Of a stretch of DNA of 64,000 nt, positions 25,564 through 34,648 are shown piece by piece. This DNA comes from Thermoplasmata archaeon (lineage in GTDB: Archaea; Thermoplasmatota; Thermoplasmata; Thermoplasmatales; GCA-001856825): positions 62,001 to 126,000 of the forward strand of contig JAJZYX010000001.1 of the NCBI GenBank assembly GCA_021797855.1. Reading direction: 5' to 3'. The translations under genes and the position numbers were made by a program. Positions within the stretch are counted from its first letter, which is position 1. Every line of letters starts with the position of its first letter. Under the pieces are notes generated by a model, which worked only from the letters and a program-made list of their open reading frames with translations, was not told the origin of the DNA and did no database searches.

Positions 25564-26360
25564 TTCACCTTTGTTGTGTTGAGCACAATCATTCCAGTCT
25601 TATAATCAAATTCCGTATCAAATCTCTCAATCTTCTCCCTCTCTATAATCGGCAGCACACCTATGAATCTCGGGATGGTCATAAATCTCTTTCTCTTACT
25701 GGCCTTGTCAGAGGTGTTCCATTCGAAAAGAAGAGTGCCGTCAAATATTTCCATCAATACGTTCTCAGCCCTCCTCTCAATGATCCCTGAAGTCATTAGA
25801 ACATACACAATAGAACTCCAAGTCTTGCTCACCCTCGATATTCCCCTAGATATGTCAAACATTGTCTTTTCTTCAAAATACCTGCTGGTTATTAGGTCGG
25901 TGAAAGAATCTATTATGATCAGCTTGTTCTTCCCTTCCTTTTCTAGTTCCTTTACGAATGAAGACATAAGGTTCACTTTATCCCTCATCTCGCTTCCGCC
26001 AAGCCAGGAGGCAGGTATCTGAGTCTGGGAATAATACAGCCTGGAAAAATCGAGTATTTTGATTCTTCTCCTGAGGCTTGACGCCAACCCTTCCTCTAGG
26101 GAGAGATTAATGGTGCGTGTTATCTCTTCTGCAGGTTTGGAGAAAGACACATATAGAACTCCATCTGGATACGCAACTTCATCTCCTTCTGGAACGTTCC
26201 TCATTTGCTTATCTAGAGCTCTTGAAAGATTAACCGCTGAAGTGAGGGCAAACTCAAAGTTCCCAGACCCTGGTTCTCCAAGAAGCAGTACAGAACTTCC
26301 CTCCGGTATCCCTCCCTTCATTATGCTGTCGAGAGAGGGAACAAATGTGGGAGTTTTCAA
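25560..26360 (-). CDS. KaiC-like protein with degenerate Walker A (probable pseudo-ATPase)
   Basis: A 266-aa paralogue of the preceding KaiC-like protein. It keeps the lead-in FVPSLDSIMKGGIPEGSSVLLLG, but its P-loop reads GEPGSGNFEF (residues 28-37), with Asn34 where the essential lysine should be. The TLEE glutamate pair is replaced by VSFSKPAEE, while a Walker-B-like KLIIIDSFTDLI remains. ATP hydrolysis is therefore unlikely. A scaffold or regulatory partner role for the adjacent intact copy is inferred. Both its ends overlap neighbours by four bases (epimerase gene upstream, KaiC downstream), which argues for a maintained gene, not decay. Confidence 0.82.
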   Translation of the reverse strand: MKTPTFVPSLDSIMKGGIPEGSSVLLLGEPGSGNFEFALTSAVNLSRALDKQMRNVPEGDEVAYPDGVLYVSFSKPAEEITRTINLSLEEGLASSLRRRIKILDFSRLYYSQTQIPASWLGGSEMRDKVNLMSSFVKELEKEGKNKLIIIDSFTDLITSRYFEEKTMFDISRGISRVSKTWSSIVYVLMTSGIIERRAENVLMEIFDGTLLFEWNTSDKASKRKRFMTIPRFIGVLPIIEREKIERFDTEFDYKTGMIVLNTTKVK

Positions 26361-27295
26361 CGTTGAACACCCGCCTCTTCTATTGCCCGCCTGACAGCCT
26401 CATCGCTCTCTATATCGTATTTCCACCCGTTCCTTAGTGCCTTAGTAACGTCCAGTCCCGCGTATTTCACGTCCCCTACCCATCCTGCTCCTCCCGGCCC
26501 GCCGACATAGTTAATTTTCGCGCCAGGAGAGTATCTGGATACAGTCATTTCTGCAATCTTTGCCACTGATGTAGTGCCCCTCGTGCCTAGGTTGAACAGA
26601 CCGTCTTCTTTACCATGGAGCTCGATCATGCCTCGGACGCAGTCGTCTACGTATATGTACGACTTCCTCTGTGTACCGTCCCCAAGTACGTCCAGTACCT
26701 TGCTGTTAGCAGATAGCTTTGCAATGAAATCGTGGATCACTCCATGCGTCCCTCTTCTCCCTACAACATTGGCGAACCTGAAAATTGAAGACTTGAATCC
26801 GTAGTTGTTGGAGAAGCTGAATATAAAGGCTTCAGCCGCAAGTTTGGAAGCACCGTAGTGTGAGATTGGCTTAAGGGGTCCATAAATTTCGGGCGTCGGT
26901 ATAACCTCAGCATTCCCGTATATGGCGCTGGTGGAGGAGAAGATGAGTTCGCTCACATCCTGACTCCTCATGGCTTCAAGCACCGAAAGTGTGGCCTGGG
27001 CATTTTCCCTAAAGTCTACAGTGCTGTCTCCAAACCCCCTCCTGACGTCCGCGTTCGCGCTGAGATGAAAGACAACCTCGGCGCCTTTCATCGCCTCCCT
27101 TAGTGATTTGGTATCATTCACATCCATTTTCTTAAACGTGAAATTCTTGGAATCTAGAAAATCGTTTAAGTTTTCCATCCTTCCAGATGAAAGATTGTCT
27201 ATCCCCGTTACATGATTATCTTTTATTAGTGCTTCTACAAGGTTAGATCCAATAAACCCAGCTGCACCGGTCACCAAAATTCTTTTGCCTTTCAC
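26357..27295 (-). CDS. NAD-dependent sugar-nucleotide epimerase/dehydratase (GalE-like)
   Basis: An extended short-chain dehydrogenase acting on nucleotide sugars, 312 aa. NAD site: VTGAAGFIGSNLVEAL (about residues 8-23). Active site: SSTSAIYG and the catalytic YGASK pair. RFANVVGRRGTHGVIHDF and RKSYIYVDDCVRGM are also typical. UDP-glucose 4-epimerase is the commonest activity of close relatives, but specificity is not readable. The start is GTG at 27295 with a TATA-like AATTATTAAATTT about 25 bases upstream. It heads the operon containing the two KaiC-like genes. Confidence 0.85.
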   Translation of the reverse strand: MKGKRILVTGAAGFIGSNLVEALIKDNHVTGIDNLSSGRMENLNDFLDSKNFTFKKMDVNDTKSLREAMKGAEVVFHLSANADVRRGFGDSTVDFRENAQATLSVLEAMRSQDVSELIFSSTSAIYGNAEVIPTPEIYGPLKPISHYGASKLAAEAFIFSFSNNYGFKSSIFRFANVVGRRGTHGVIHDFIAKLSANSKVLDVLGDGTQRKSYIYVDDCVRGMIELHGKEDGLFNLGTRGTTSVAKIAEMTVSRYSPGAKINYVGGPGGAGWVGDVKYAGLDVTKALRNGWKYDIESDEAVRRAIEEAGVQR

Positions 27296-27377
27296 CGTAA
27301 GTCAATGGGAGCAAAATTTAATAATTTTCCATAGGGAAGATGGGAGTAAAGTGATTCCTGCTCCTAAAAAATTGTGC

Positions 27378-29324
27378 TTAGGAGCCAGCAGTTCGAATTA
27401 TCTCCTTCCTGAACCTATCTATTGCATCCCTTATTTCATCGACGGATGCCTCCGTCTCGAGTGTTGTTACATCTCCAGGGATCTGGCCTAGATAAACTGC
27501 CTTGATTATTCTCCTCATTATCTTCCCGCTCCTTGTCTTTGGAAGCAGGTTTACTTGATGTATCTCGTCTGGCACGAAGAGAGGACCATAGCTATCCCTG
27601 ATAAATTTCCTTATCGAATCAACAGCTGAGTCTGAGGCTGATTCTTGCTTCAGAACTATGAACGAGACGATGCTCTCCCCTTTAACTGGATGAGGTTTCC
27701 CGAACACACCAGCCTCCGCAACTATCCCAGAGGAAAGAATTGCATCCTCAACCTCTATCGTGCCAATCCTGTGGCCAGATACTTTGAGAACCTCATCCGC
27801 CCTCCCAAGAAGCCAGAAGTAACCGTCTTTATCCTTTATCGCATAATCTCCAGTGAAATAGTAGCTGCCAATCTTACCGAAGTAGAGTGACCTATACTTT
27901 TCGTCTCCTTTGTTTATACCTATCATTAGACCTGGCCATGGTTTCCTAAAGAATAGAAGACCCTTTTCCCCCTCCCCTACCTCCTTCCCGTCCTGGCCAA
28001 TGATGACTGGGTCAATTCCTGGGAGCGGGAGGGTTGCTGACCCGGGCTTTAGCGGTCCTATTCCTATACCCAAAGCAGGACTTATTGCAAAACCTCCTGT
28101 CTCCGTCTGCCAGTAGGTGTCAATTATGGGGCACCGGGAGTTGCCTATCTTTTCATAGTACCACTGCCATGCAGCCGGATTTATTGGTTCCCCCACTGTC
28201 CCAAGTACACGCAATGATGAAAGGTTGTGAGCTATTGGATGCTCGTCCCCGTATTTCATCAGTGCCCTAATGGCAGTTGGGGACGTATAGAGGATGTCAA
28301 CTTCATAATAGGATATGATCTTCCACATCTGATCAGGTGACGGATAGTCGAAACTCCCCTCATAGAGGACCGAGGTGAGTCCTAATATCAGAGGGGCAAA
28401 AACGATGTAGCTATGTCCCGTTATCCATCCTATGTCTGCGGCACACCACCATCTGTCGGTCTCAAGGGGATTAAAAGCCCACCTCAAAGTGTTTGCAACC
28501 CAAACTCCGTAGCCTCCATTACCGTGTATTATACCTTTAGGTTTCCCTGTGGTACCCGAGGTATAAAGAATGAATAGTGGATCGTTAGAATCCATTCGTT
28601 CCGGCTCAACCTCGTGACCGTCGTTCGTTATCTCGTGGTACCAGTAATCTCGGCCTTCTACCATGTTTATGTTCTGCCCCGTGTGTTTCACGACGATCAC
28701 GGATTCCACGGTACTGATCGTTTCGAGCGCCATATCAACTGTTTCTTTGAGAGGTATCACCTTGCCTCTTCTGTACCCCCCATCTGCTGTTATTAACAGC
28801 TTGGCCCCGCAGTCATTTACCCTTTCTGCAATAGCTTCCTTGCCAAAACCTGAAAATATAACGGTGAAGACCGCACCAATCCTTGCTGCGGCAAGCATAG
28901 CCACCGGTTCCTCTATTATCATCGGCAGGTAGATCGCTATCCTGTCGCCTTTCCTGATACCCATCTCAAGCATCGCCCGGGCGAGGGCGTTAACTCTTTT
29001 GTAGAGTCCACGGTATGTTACAATCTTCTCCGCCCCGTTTTCATTAACCCAGATGTATGCCGCCTTGTTCCTTCTCCCTCCGTTCGCATGTCTGTCAACA
29101 GCGTTGTAGCATAAATTCAGCTTTCCGTTGATGTACCATCTATAGTACGGCTCGTCCCTCTTGTCAAGAATGGAGTCCCATCTGGAGTACCAGTCCAGAA
29201 TCCAAGCAGCGCTGTCATAGAACTTCTCGGGGTTCTCAATTGACTCGTTGTACACACTATGGTACCTTCCAATTCCAGGATTCATGGAAGTGTTGAATGG
29301 CAAAGGATTCATTTTGTCCGTCAT
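27378..29324 (-). CDS. acs: Acetyl-CoA synthetase (AMP-forming)
   Basis: Adenylates acetate and forms acetyl-CoA. At 648 aa it is full length. Motifs: LYTSGTTGKPKGIIHGNGGY, the acyl-pocket segments GWITGHSYIVF, VGEPINPAAW and DTYWQTETGG (with the tryptophan that limits the pocket to acetate-sized acids retained), and the C-terminal catalytic lysine region LPKTRSGKIMRR. A TATA-like TTTTATAGC lies about 25 bases upstream of the ATG. With PFOR making acetyl-CoA at 1-4 kb, this provides the acetate assimilation route. Confidence 0.92.
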   Translation of the reverse strand: MTDKMNPLPFNTSMNPGIGRYHSVYNESIENPEKFYDSAAWILDWYSRWDSILDKRDEPYYRWYINGKLNLCYNAVDRHANGGRRNKAAYIWVNENGAEKIVTYRGLYKRVNALARAMLEMGIRKGDRIAIYLPMIIEEPVAMLAAARIGAVFTVIFSGFGKEAIAERVNDCGAKLLITADGGYRRGKVIPLKETVDMALETISTVESVIVVKHTGQNINMVEGRDYWYHEITNDGHEVEPERMDSNDPLFILYTSGTTGKPKGIIHGNGGYGVWVANTLRWAFNPLETDRWWCAADIGWITGHSYIVFAPLILGLTSVLYEGSFDYPSPDQMWKIISYYEVDILYTSPTAIRALMKYGDEHPIAHNLSSLRVLGTVGEPINPAAWQWYYEKIGNSRCPIIDTYWQTETGGFAISPALGIGIGPLKPGSATLPLPGIDPVIIGQDGKEVGEGEKGLLFFRKPWPGLMIGINKGDEKYRSLYFGKIGSYYFTGDYAIKDKDGYFWLLGRADEVLKVSGHRIGTIEVEDAILSSGIVAEAGVFGKPHPVKGESIVSFIVLKQESASDSAVDSIRKFIRDSYGPLFVPDEIHQVNLLPKTRSGKIMRRIIKAVYLGQIPGDVTTLETEASVDEIRDAIDRFRKEIIRTAGS

Positions 29325-29353
29325 ATTTGTTATTTGAAAATTCCGCTATAAAA

Positions 29354-29878
29354 CTATTCTGTATCTGCTTCGCACAATTCCAGAAATTTCTCAAGTATCC
29401 TGGCAGTAAGCCCCCAGATGGTCCCTTTGCTGAATCTGAATTCGTTCCCGTGTTCCCCCTCCGTGGCTCTGACTTTGGACAGGTCCAACCACATTAAGAA
29501 TTCTGATTCCTTCGATGGCACCAATTGTACTGGTTTCTGGAGGACGAAGGCGTACGCATAGACCCTGAGATTCTGTTTGTTCTTCGGAACGAAGGGTCCA
29601 AAGTGACCAAGATACCTACCGACCTCATTAAGATTAACTCCAGTCTCCTCAAGCGTCTCCCTTATGGCAGTTTCCTTAAGCAGCGCATCGTGCTTGGAAA
29701 GATGCCCGCCTGGCAGAGAAAACTGCCCTGACCACGGGTCTCCTGCCATAACGCTCCTCTTTTCTATGATCACTTTGTTATTCCTAGTGATGAGCGCTAC
29801 TGCTGCATATTCATACTCTGGCTTAATTTCAATTTCATCTTCATCTTTACCTATTCCGATGGTATCAGGAATCCGCAC
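29354..29878 (-). CDS. Nudix hydrolase, CoA-pyrophosphatase type
   Basis: 174 aa. The segment EKRSVMAGDPWSGQFSLPGG leads directly into a Nudix box, HLSKHDALLKETAIRETLEE, and then TGV. The extra upstream motif (RSxxMxxxxGxxxxPGG), and a box that fits Nudix except for one substituted glutamate position as in CoA-specific members, point to cleavage of CoA or acyl-CoA to phosphopantetheine and 3',5'-ADP. The start is GTG at 29878 with a TATA-like TTTTATATG just upstream. Its position next to acs is consistent with CoA metabolism. Confidence 0.82.
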   Translation of the reverse strand: MRIPDTIGIGKDEDEIEIKPEYEYAAVALITRNNKVIIEKRSVMAGDPWSGQFSLPGGHLSKHDALLKETAIRETLEETGVNLNEVGRYLGHFGPFVPKNKQNLRVYAYAFVLQKPVQLVPSKESEFLMWLDLSKVRATEGEHGNEFRFSKGTIWGLTARILEKFLELCEADTE

Positions 29879-29965
29879 TGACTGCTCATATAAAATGAAC
29901 TACAAAATACTAGCGAATTAAGATCCTCCTGCCATTTCGAAAAATAGGACCACTTTCGTCTTAGG

Positions 29966-31585
29966 TTACGAAGGAACGGAAGTGGACCGATCAAAGCGGC
30001 CAGGTATTCCTTTGAAGGATGTAAGGGCAAGCCAGTATATGCTCTTAAGCACTCCAAGAACGCTATTTAGTTCTATATTGCTGAATTCATAAGATTTCCT
30101 TCCCCTTGTCTCCATCAGTTCCAAGAATACATTCTCTATGTTGGAGAATGTCAGGCTCATCACTGTGTTAACGATCGCTTTCGTGATCTTGCTGCTCATG
30201 CGCTTTGTCATTTGCGGCAGTATCTCCATCGTCAGTTCCAGGTCCTTTTTCCAGCTGACATAAAGAAGTTCCCAGTATTTGGTTGGCAGTCTCTCAAGTT
30301 CAGGAAAAGGATTTCTGCTTATCTTTGTGGATGTAATAGGGATAACCGGCAGCGGGAATACCCATGCTTTCCCACCGGAATCAAAAAGTTGTTTCACCAA
30401 ATCAATACTCTGCTGTACATCCTCATCGGTTTCGTCTGGGAAACCTATAGTCATGGTATAGGCGGGTGTAATGTAGGCATCGTTGAGAATCCTTGTAGAT
30501 TCTATGATGACATTCCCCCAATCCTCTGGTTTGTACGGGAATGGTTTACCTCTCATATATTTCGAAATGATCCTTGTGCTTCCACTCTCAAGACCAACGA
30601 CTGGTGCCTCGCTTCTATACTTACGATACTCAGCAATGTCCGATATATCCATCACCGCCTCCGGACTTCTGAGTACCGCGGGCGATGATATATGGGGGAA
30701 GAATATCTGTTCAGCCCCCTCTTCTTTCACATTGCTGAAGAGCTTGACTACAGCCTCTCTGTTGGTTTCCAGCCTCTTAGACCCATAAAGCAATATGTCG
30801 TCTGTCAGTAACTCTATGTTCTTCTGCCCCGCATCCAGATTTATCCTCACTTCCTTTATAATGTCATCCATAGGTATCGTCCTGAAGGTTTCTGGAGTTA
30901 TTGAGCAGAATTGGCAACCTCTGGGACATCCACGAGTGACCTGAACTTCACCCAGCCTTGCGGGTTTCACTATGGTAGGGATTTCCTCAACCCTTGCATC
31001 CCTTCCAACAACCTCCCTTGGAATGTCTTTCCCAGAAAGTACCTGTCTCACGTAGTCAGGTAAATCAATCTCTGCTTCTCCGTTGTATATTGTGTCTACC
31101 CAGTCGGGCCTTTCCATAGCCAGTTGCCAGGTAGCTGGTCCTCCAGCGAAGACTTTGAATTCGTATCTTTTCCTAAGCCTTGCAATTTCCTTAGACAACT
31201 CCCTGAAAAATGTTGCGTTCCATGCGGGACCTCCCCCAAAGAGCATCGTCAGTTTGAACGAGACGGGACTGAGACCGTACGGATCATGGACCGTTATGCC
31301 AACCAGCTTTGTGTCCCGGTCTATCGCCCTACCAATGGCTTCCGGTGGAACCACAACTACATCCTTTATCCCCGCTCTGAGGAGGATTGCCTCAACCTTT
31401 CGCAGTGCGTAAGGCGCCACAAAGGCTTCCCCTTGTGATGTGTACTTAATCCGGGGAGTGAAGAGCGCATCCATCATAATCTTAGGGACAATCCTATGTG
31501 GCATGCATGCTACGTATCCCAGGGTAGAGACACCGCCATAGTCAGTAAAAGAGCCGCGGTCAGCGGTAAGTACCACTTCAGTCAT
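29966..31585 (-). CDS. B12-binding-type radical SAM protein (COG1032 class)
   Basis: A 539-aa cytoplasmic enzyme. The N-terminal about 200 residues resemble a cobalamin-binding Rossmann domain without the classical DxHxxG. The radical SAM cluster motif is TRGCPRGCQFCSITP (CxxxCxxC, about residues 218-232), followed by ELLTDDILLYGS and VVGLESGSTRIISKYMRG. Substrates of this group include lipids, tRNA and cofactors, and none can be named here. It is transcribed away from the MarR gene across 45 bases containing an 18-bp palindrome, so both are probably under the same repressor. Confidence 0.82.
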   Translation of the reverse strand: MTEVVLTADRGSFTDYGGVSTLGYVACMPHRIVPKIMMDALFTPRIKYTSQGEAFVAPYALRKVEAILLRAGIKDVVVVPPEAIGRAIDRDTKLVGITVHDPYGLSPVSFKLTMLFGGGPAWNATFFRELSKEIARLRKRYEFKVFAGGPATWQLAMERPDWVDTIYNGEAEIDLPDYVRQVLSGKDIPREVVGRDARVEEIPTIVKPARLGEVQVTRGCPRGCQFCSITPETFRTIPMDDIIKEVRINLDAGQKNIELLTDDILLYGSKRLETNREAVVKLFSNVKEEGAEQIFFPHISSPAVLRSPEAVMDISDIAEYRKYRSEAPVVGLESGSTRIISKYMRGKPFPYKPEDWGNVIIESTRILNDAYITPAYTMTIGFPDETDEDVQQSIDLVKQLFDSGGKAWVFPLPVIPITSTKISRNPFPELERLPTKYWELLYVSWKKDLELTMEILPQMTKRMSSKITKAIVNTVMSLTFSNIENVFLELMETRGRKSYEFSNIELNSVLGVLKSIYWLALTSFKGIPGRFDRSTSVPS

Positions 31586-31597
31586 TATATGGTTATA

Positions 31598-31615
31598 TTA
31601 TTTATACATAAATAA
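31598..31615. promoter_or_regulatory. 18-bp palindromic operator candidate over a bidirectional promoter
   Basis: TTATTTATACATAAATAA is a perfect inverted repeat, eight bases per arm around AC. Its centre is 21-22 bases from the radical SAM start (31585) and 24-25 bases from the MarR start (31631). It therefore coincides with the TATA position for leaderless transcripts in both directions. MarR dimers bind such palindromes, so repression of both genes by this MarR is the natural reading. This is inference from position and symmetry. Confidence 0.7.
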
Positions 31616-31630
31616 TCATGTACACAAAGC

Positions 31631-32089
31631 ATGAGAAATATAACTAAACAGAGTTTTGGCGAGGCAGATCACGAAACTGTAGAAGCAATAAGAAACACCT
31701 ACAGGGCCATGGACAGGAAGATAACTGCCCTCCTAGCTGTAAATGACTTGACAAGACCTCAGTTTATGGCCCTCAAGGCAGTTTCCGAAGGCGGAGCAGT
31801 TCCGATGAACAAGATCAGCGACTGCCTCTCTGTAACTCCTGGAAACGTAACAGGAATCATCGACAGACTTGTCAGAGGGGGGATGTTGAAGAGAAGTGGG
31901 AAAGAAGGGGACAGAAGGAAGATAATGATAGGAATGACGAAGAAGGGTGAAGACACCTACAGGAGAGTCCTTTCTGCTTACTCTGAATTCCTGGGTAAAG
32001 TGTTGAGTCAACTGAGCCAGACAGAACGTGAAGAATTGAAGGAACACTTGACCAAACTGGAGGAGGCTATAGAGAGTGTCAAGATTTAG
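31631..32089 (+). CDS. MarR-family transcriptional regulator
   Basis: A 152-aa winged-helix dimeric repressor. The DNA-binding core is LTRPQFMALKAVSEGGAVPMNKISDCLSVTPGNVTGIIDRLVRGGMLKRSGKEGDRRKIMIGMTKKG, with the typical DRR wing, flanked by dimerisation helices. It diverges from one radical SAM gene and is followed after 27 bases by a second one, so it likely regulates both and itself. The inducing ligand is unknown. Confidence 0.9.
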   Translation: MRNITKQSFGEADHETVEAIRNTYRAMDRKITALLAVNDLTRPQFMALKAVSEGGAVPMNKISDCLSVTPGNVTGIIDRLVRGGMLKRSGKEGDRRKIMIGMTKKGEDTYRRVLSAYSEFLGKVLSQLSQTEREELKEHLTKLEEAIESVKI

Positions 32090-32116
32090 CTGCCAATTTC
32101 AGGGAGAGGCTGGCAA

Positions 32117-33718
32117 ATGAGAGCGGTTCTTATTAGACCAAGCAACAAGACTGGAAGCGCTTACCTCCAAAAATGGGGGTTCCTCCCGACCCCACTCGGT
32201 CTTCTTATTATGGCTGGTGAACTGCTCAGAATAGAAGGCACCTCAGTAAAGATAATAGATATGGAAGCGGAGAATATAACGCTCGAGGAGACTGTAGACA
32301 GGGTTCTCCATTTCCAGCCTGACCTTGTAGGAATCACCCTTCATGCCACGGCAGCACACAATAATGCAGGCACAATAGCAAGAATGGTCAAGGAAGAAAA
32401 GCCCGACACAGTCCTTGTGGCTGGGGGGCATCACGCCACATTCCTTCCAAAGGAGATTATTTCCTCTGGATTTGATATAAGCGTCCTAGGGGAAGGGGAC
32501 GAGACTATCTATGAAATAGGGAAAGTTATCTCGGAGGGAGGCAGATTGGAGGATATCAAAGGGATAGTCTTCAGGAATGGAGACAGGATCATTAGAACGG
32601 CCCCCCGACCCCTGATACAGGACCTCGACAGCCTCCCTCTCCCTCCAATGGACCTGATTGAGCCGGACAAATATATCTTCAGAGTGTTCAGTGAGAAATC
32701 CAAGGTGATGTGTATAGAAACTTCCAGGGGGTGTCCGTATGCTTGCGACTTCTGCTCGGTGACTCCAACCTGGGGCAACAGATGGAGAAACAAGTCGAAC
32801 GAAAGGATACTCGCGGAGATGGGACTCGCTAAAAAATTCGGATATGACTGGATTTTCTTCACAGACGATATATTTGTCGTATATCCTAATGTGAAGCACA
32901 GGGAACAACTGTTCAATCAGATAATTTCCCGTGAATTAAATATGAAATGGATTGTTCAGATGAGAGCTGATGTAACTAGCAGGAATCATGACCTGATAAA
33001 ACTGGCTGCAAAGGCAGGAATGCAGGTGGCCTTCCTGGGTGTTGAATCTGGTAGTGAAGAAGTCCTGAAGAAAATGCACAAGGGGGAATTCACATCACAA
33101 TCCGTGGATGCAGTCAGAACCCTCACAGAAAATGGCGTAATTGTCATAGTGGGAATGATGATAGGGGCCCCATATGAACGCCTATCCGATTTAATATCGT
33201 CCATAAGGTTTTCTAGAGCCCTGTCAAGGGCAGGGGCAGATGCCATACAGTTTTCCCTGTATACACCGCTCCCTGGCACCCGGGTGTTCGACGATGCAGT
33301 AAGGGAGAATAAACTGTTCACCCTGGATTGGGACAGATATGACATACTTACACCCGTAATGAAGACAAGGATGAATCCGGTCCTTGATCAATTAGCACAG
33401 TTCTACGGGAATTACAGCTTCTACATCTACAAGTTTGTGAGGAATAAACTGCTCGGAATCAAGGCTGTAGGTGAAGAAAAAACAAAGCTACTAAACAATT
33501 CTATGAAGTTTATTTTAAGCATGATACCTGAACATACCAAGAACATTATGACATTTCCAAAATTCCTTATAGAAACATGGAACCTATACGCAAACGGGAA
33601 GACAATGGCACCTGAAGATGTTACGAGAACTGCTGAGATAGCGGAGACTTCAGGGAAGATAATATATGACCTTGGACAAAGCAAGAACCCTTATTTCATG
33701 ATCAAACAGGAGAGGTGA
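32117..33718 (+). CDS. B12-binding domain radical SAM enzyme (BchE/GrsA-like class)
   Basis: 533 aa. The N-terminal cobalamin-type domain has PTPLGLLIMAGELLRIEG and VLVAGGHHATFLPKEII followed by VLGEGDETIYEIGKVI. The radical SAM motif is TSRGCPYACDFCSVTP (about residues 203-218), then FFTDDIFVVYPN and GVESGSEEVLKKMHKG. This architecture is shared by BchE, hopanoid methylases and archaeal GDGT ring synthases. With a membrane VTT/DedA protein immediately downstream, lipid modification is a reasonable guess but is not shown by the sequence. The gene is co-directional with the MarR gene and seven bases from the next gene. Confidence 0.83.
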   Translation: MRAVLIRPSNKTGSAYLQKWGFLPTPLGLLIMAGELLRIEGTSVKIIDMEAENITLEETVDRVLHFQPDLVGITLHATAAHNNAGTIARMVKEEKPDTVLVAGGHHATFLPKEIISSGFDISVLGEGDETIYEIGKVISEGGRLEDIKGIVFRNGDRIIRTAPRPLIQDLDSLPLPPMDLIEPDKYIFRVFSEKSKVMCIETSRGCPYACDFCSVTPTWGNRWRNKSNERILAEMGLAKKFGYDWIFFTDDIFVVYPNVKHREQLFNQIISRELNMKWIVQMRADVTSRNHDLIKLAAKAGMQVAFLGVESGSEEVLKKMHKGEFTSQSVDAVRTLTENGVIVIVGMMIGAPYERLSDLISSIRFSRALSRAGADAIQFSLYTPLPGTRVFDDAVRENKLFTLDWDRYDILTPVMKTRMNPVLDQLAQFYGNYSFYIYKFVRNKLLGIKAVGEEKTKLLNNSMKFILSMIPEHTKNIMTFPKFLIETWNLYANGKTMAPEDVTRTAEIAETSGKIIYDLGQSKNPYFMIKQER

Positions 33719-33724
33719 ACCTAT

Positions 33725-34522
33725 ATGAGGAATGACTTTGAGGGCGCAGCAAAGAAACTGGTAACGTTGATGGAATCTCAATTGGAAGCAAAAAAACGTG
33801 TGAACTCAAACAAGACAATGAGCAAGTACTGGCACTATACCTTCGTAGGTTCCATTGGGTTCATGGCGCTTTCATCAATGGGAATCATCAACGGATATCT
33901 AAGATTCATAAATCTCCATTCCTATTATCAGAGTAGCATAACGGTCCCTTACCAGAACCTACTCGGTGGTTATGTTGGAATCTTCATTCTGCGCCTTCTT
34001 CCTATTCCTGACTTCATAACTCTGCCTCTGATCGGATACCTAAGTTCCGCCGGATTGTTCAATCCATTCATTGCCTTCATTGCAGCCTTAGGCGGTGCCG
34101 TGGTGCCATTTGAATATTTTGCGGGTAGGCTTGCCGCCAGACCAATACTAATGAGATCGCTCAGGGTGCTGAGAATCAGCGAAGAGAAGTTAGAAATTGC
34201 AGAAGGCTGGATACTCAAACACGGTCCATTCTCAGTTTTCGCCTCCACCTTTGTTCCATATTTCTACTCCGCTGTCGCTCTCGCAGCTGGAACACTTAGA
34301 ATGAAAATCGTACCGTACTTCGTAGCTACTATTGCAGGATTTGGGATAAGGTATGCTATTCTTGAGGCAGCAGGATTTTACGGGGCGTATATACTCACTC
34401 CAGAATACGATAACTCACACAGGACGGAACTGTTGGCACTCCTGACGATCTCAATATTCCTAAGCGCTTGGTACGGAGTTGAGAATCTTAAGTTGAGGAG
34501 AACGTCAGCTACTACTCAGTGA
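33725..34522 (+). CDS. VTT/DedA-family membrane protein
   Basis: 265 aa, with an N-terminal cytoplasmic segment of about 35 residues and about six hydrophobic spans. The core GGYVGIFILRLLPIPDFITLPLIGYLSS and FIAALGGAVVPFEYFAGRLAARP followed by HGPFSVFASTFVPYFYSAVALAAGTLRM resembles the SNARE-associated/VTT (DedA) family, thought to scramble or transport lipids. It follows the radical SAM gene by seven bases, so it belongs to the MarR-controlled operon. The partner substrate is unknown. Confidence 0.78.
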   Translation: MRNDFEGAAKKLVTLMESQLEAKKRVNSNKTMSKYWHYTFVGSIGFMALSSMGIINGYLRFINLHSYYQSSITVPYQNLLGGYVGIFILRLLPIPDFITLPLIGYLSSAGLFNPFIAFIAALGGAVVPFEYFAGRLAARPILMRSLRVLRISEEKLEIAEGWILKHGPFSVFASTFVPYFYSAVALAAGTLRMKIVPYFVATIAGFGIRYAILEAAGFYGAYILTPEYDNSHRTELLALLTISIFLSAWYGVENLKLRRTSATTQ

Positions 34523-34648
34523 AAATAAACTCTCAACTGATCCGAGAAATCTCCCATGAAGAAGGCTGAAGGCTTTCCACGCCATAGAAGGGGTAATTCA
34601 AGCAAACAGTGAAGGTGAGCAATAAACAAAGCAGAAGTACGGGGAGGC

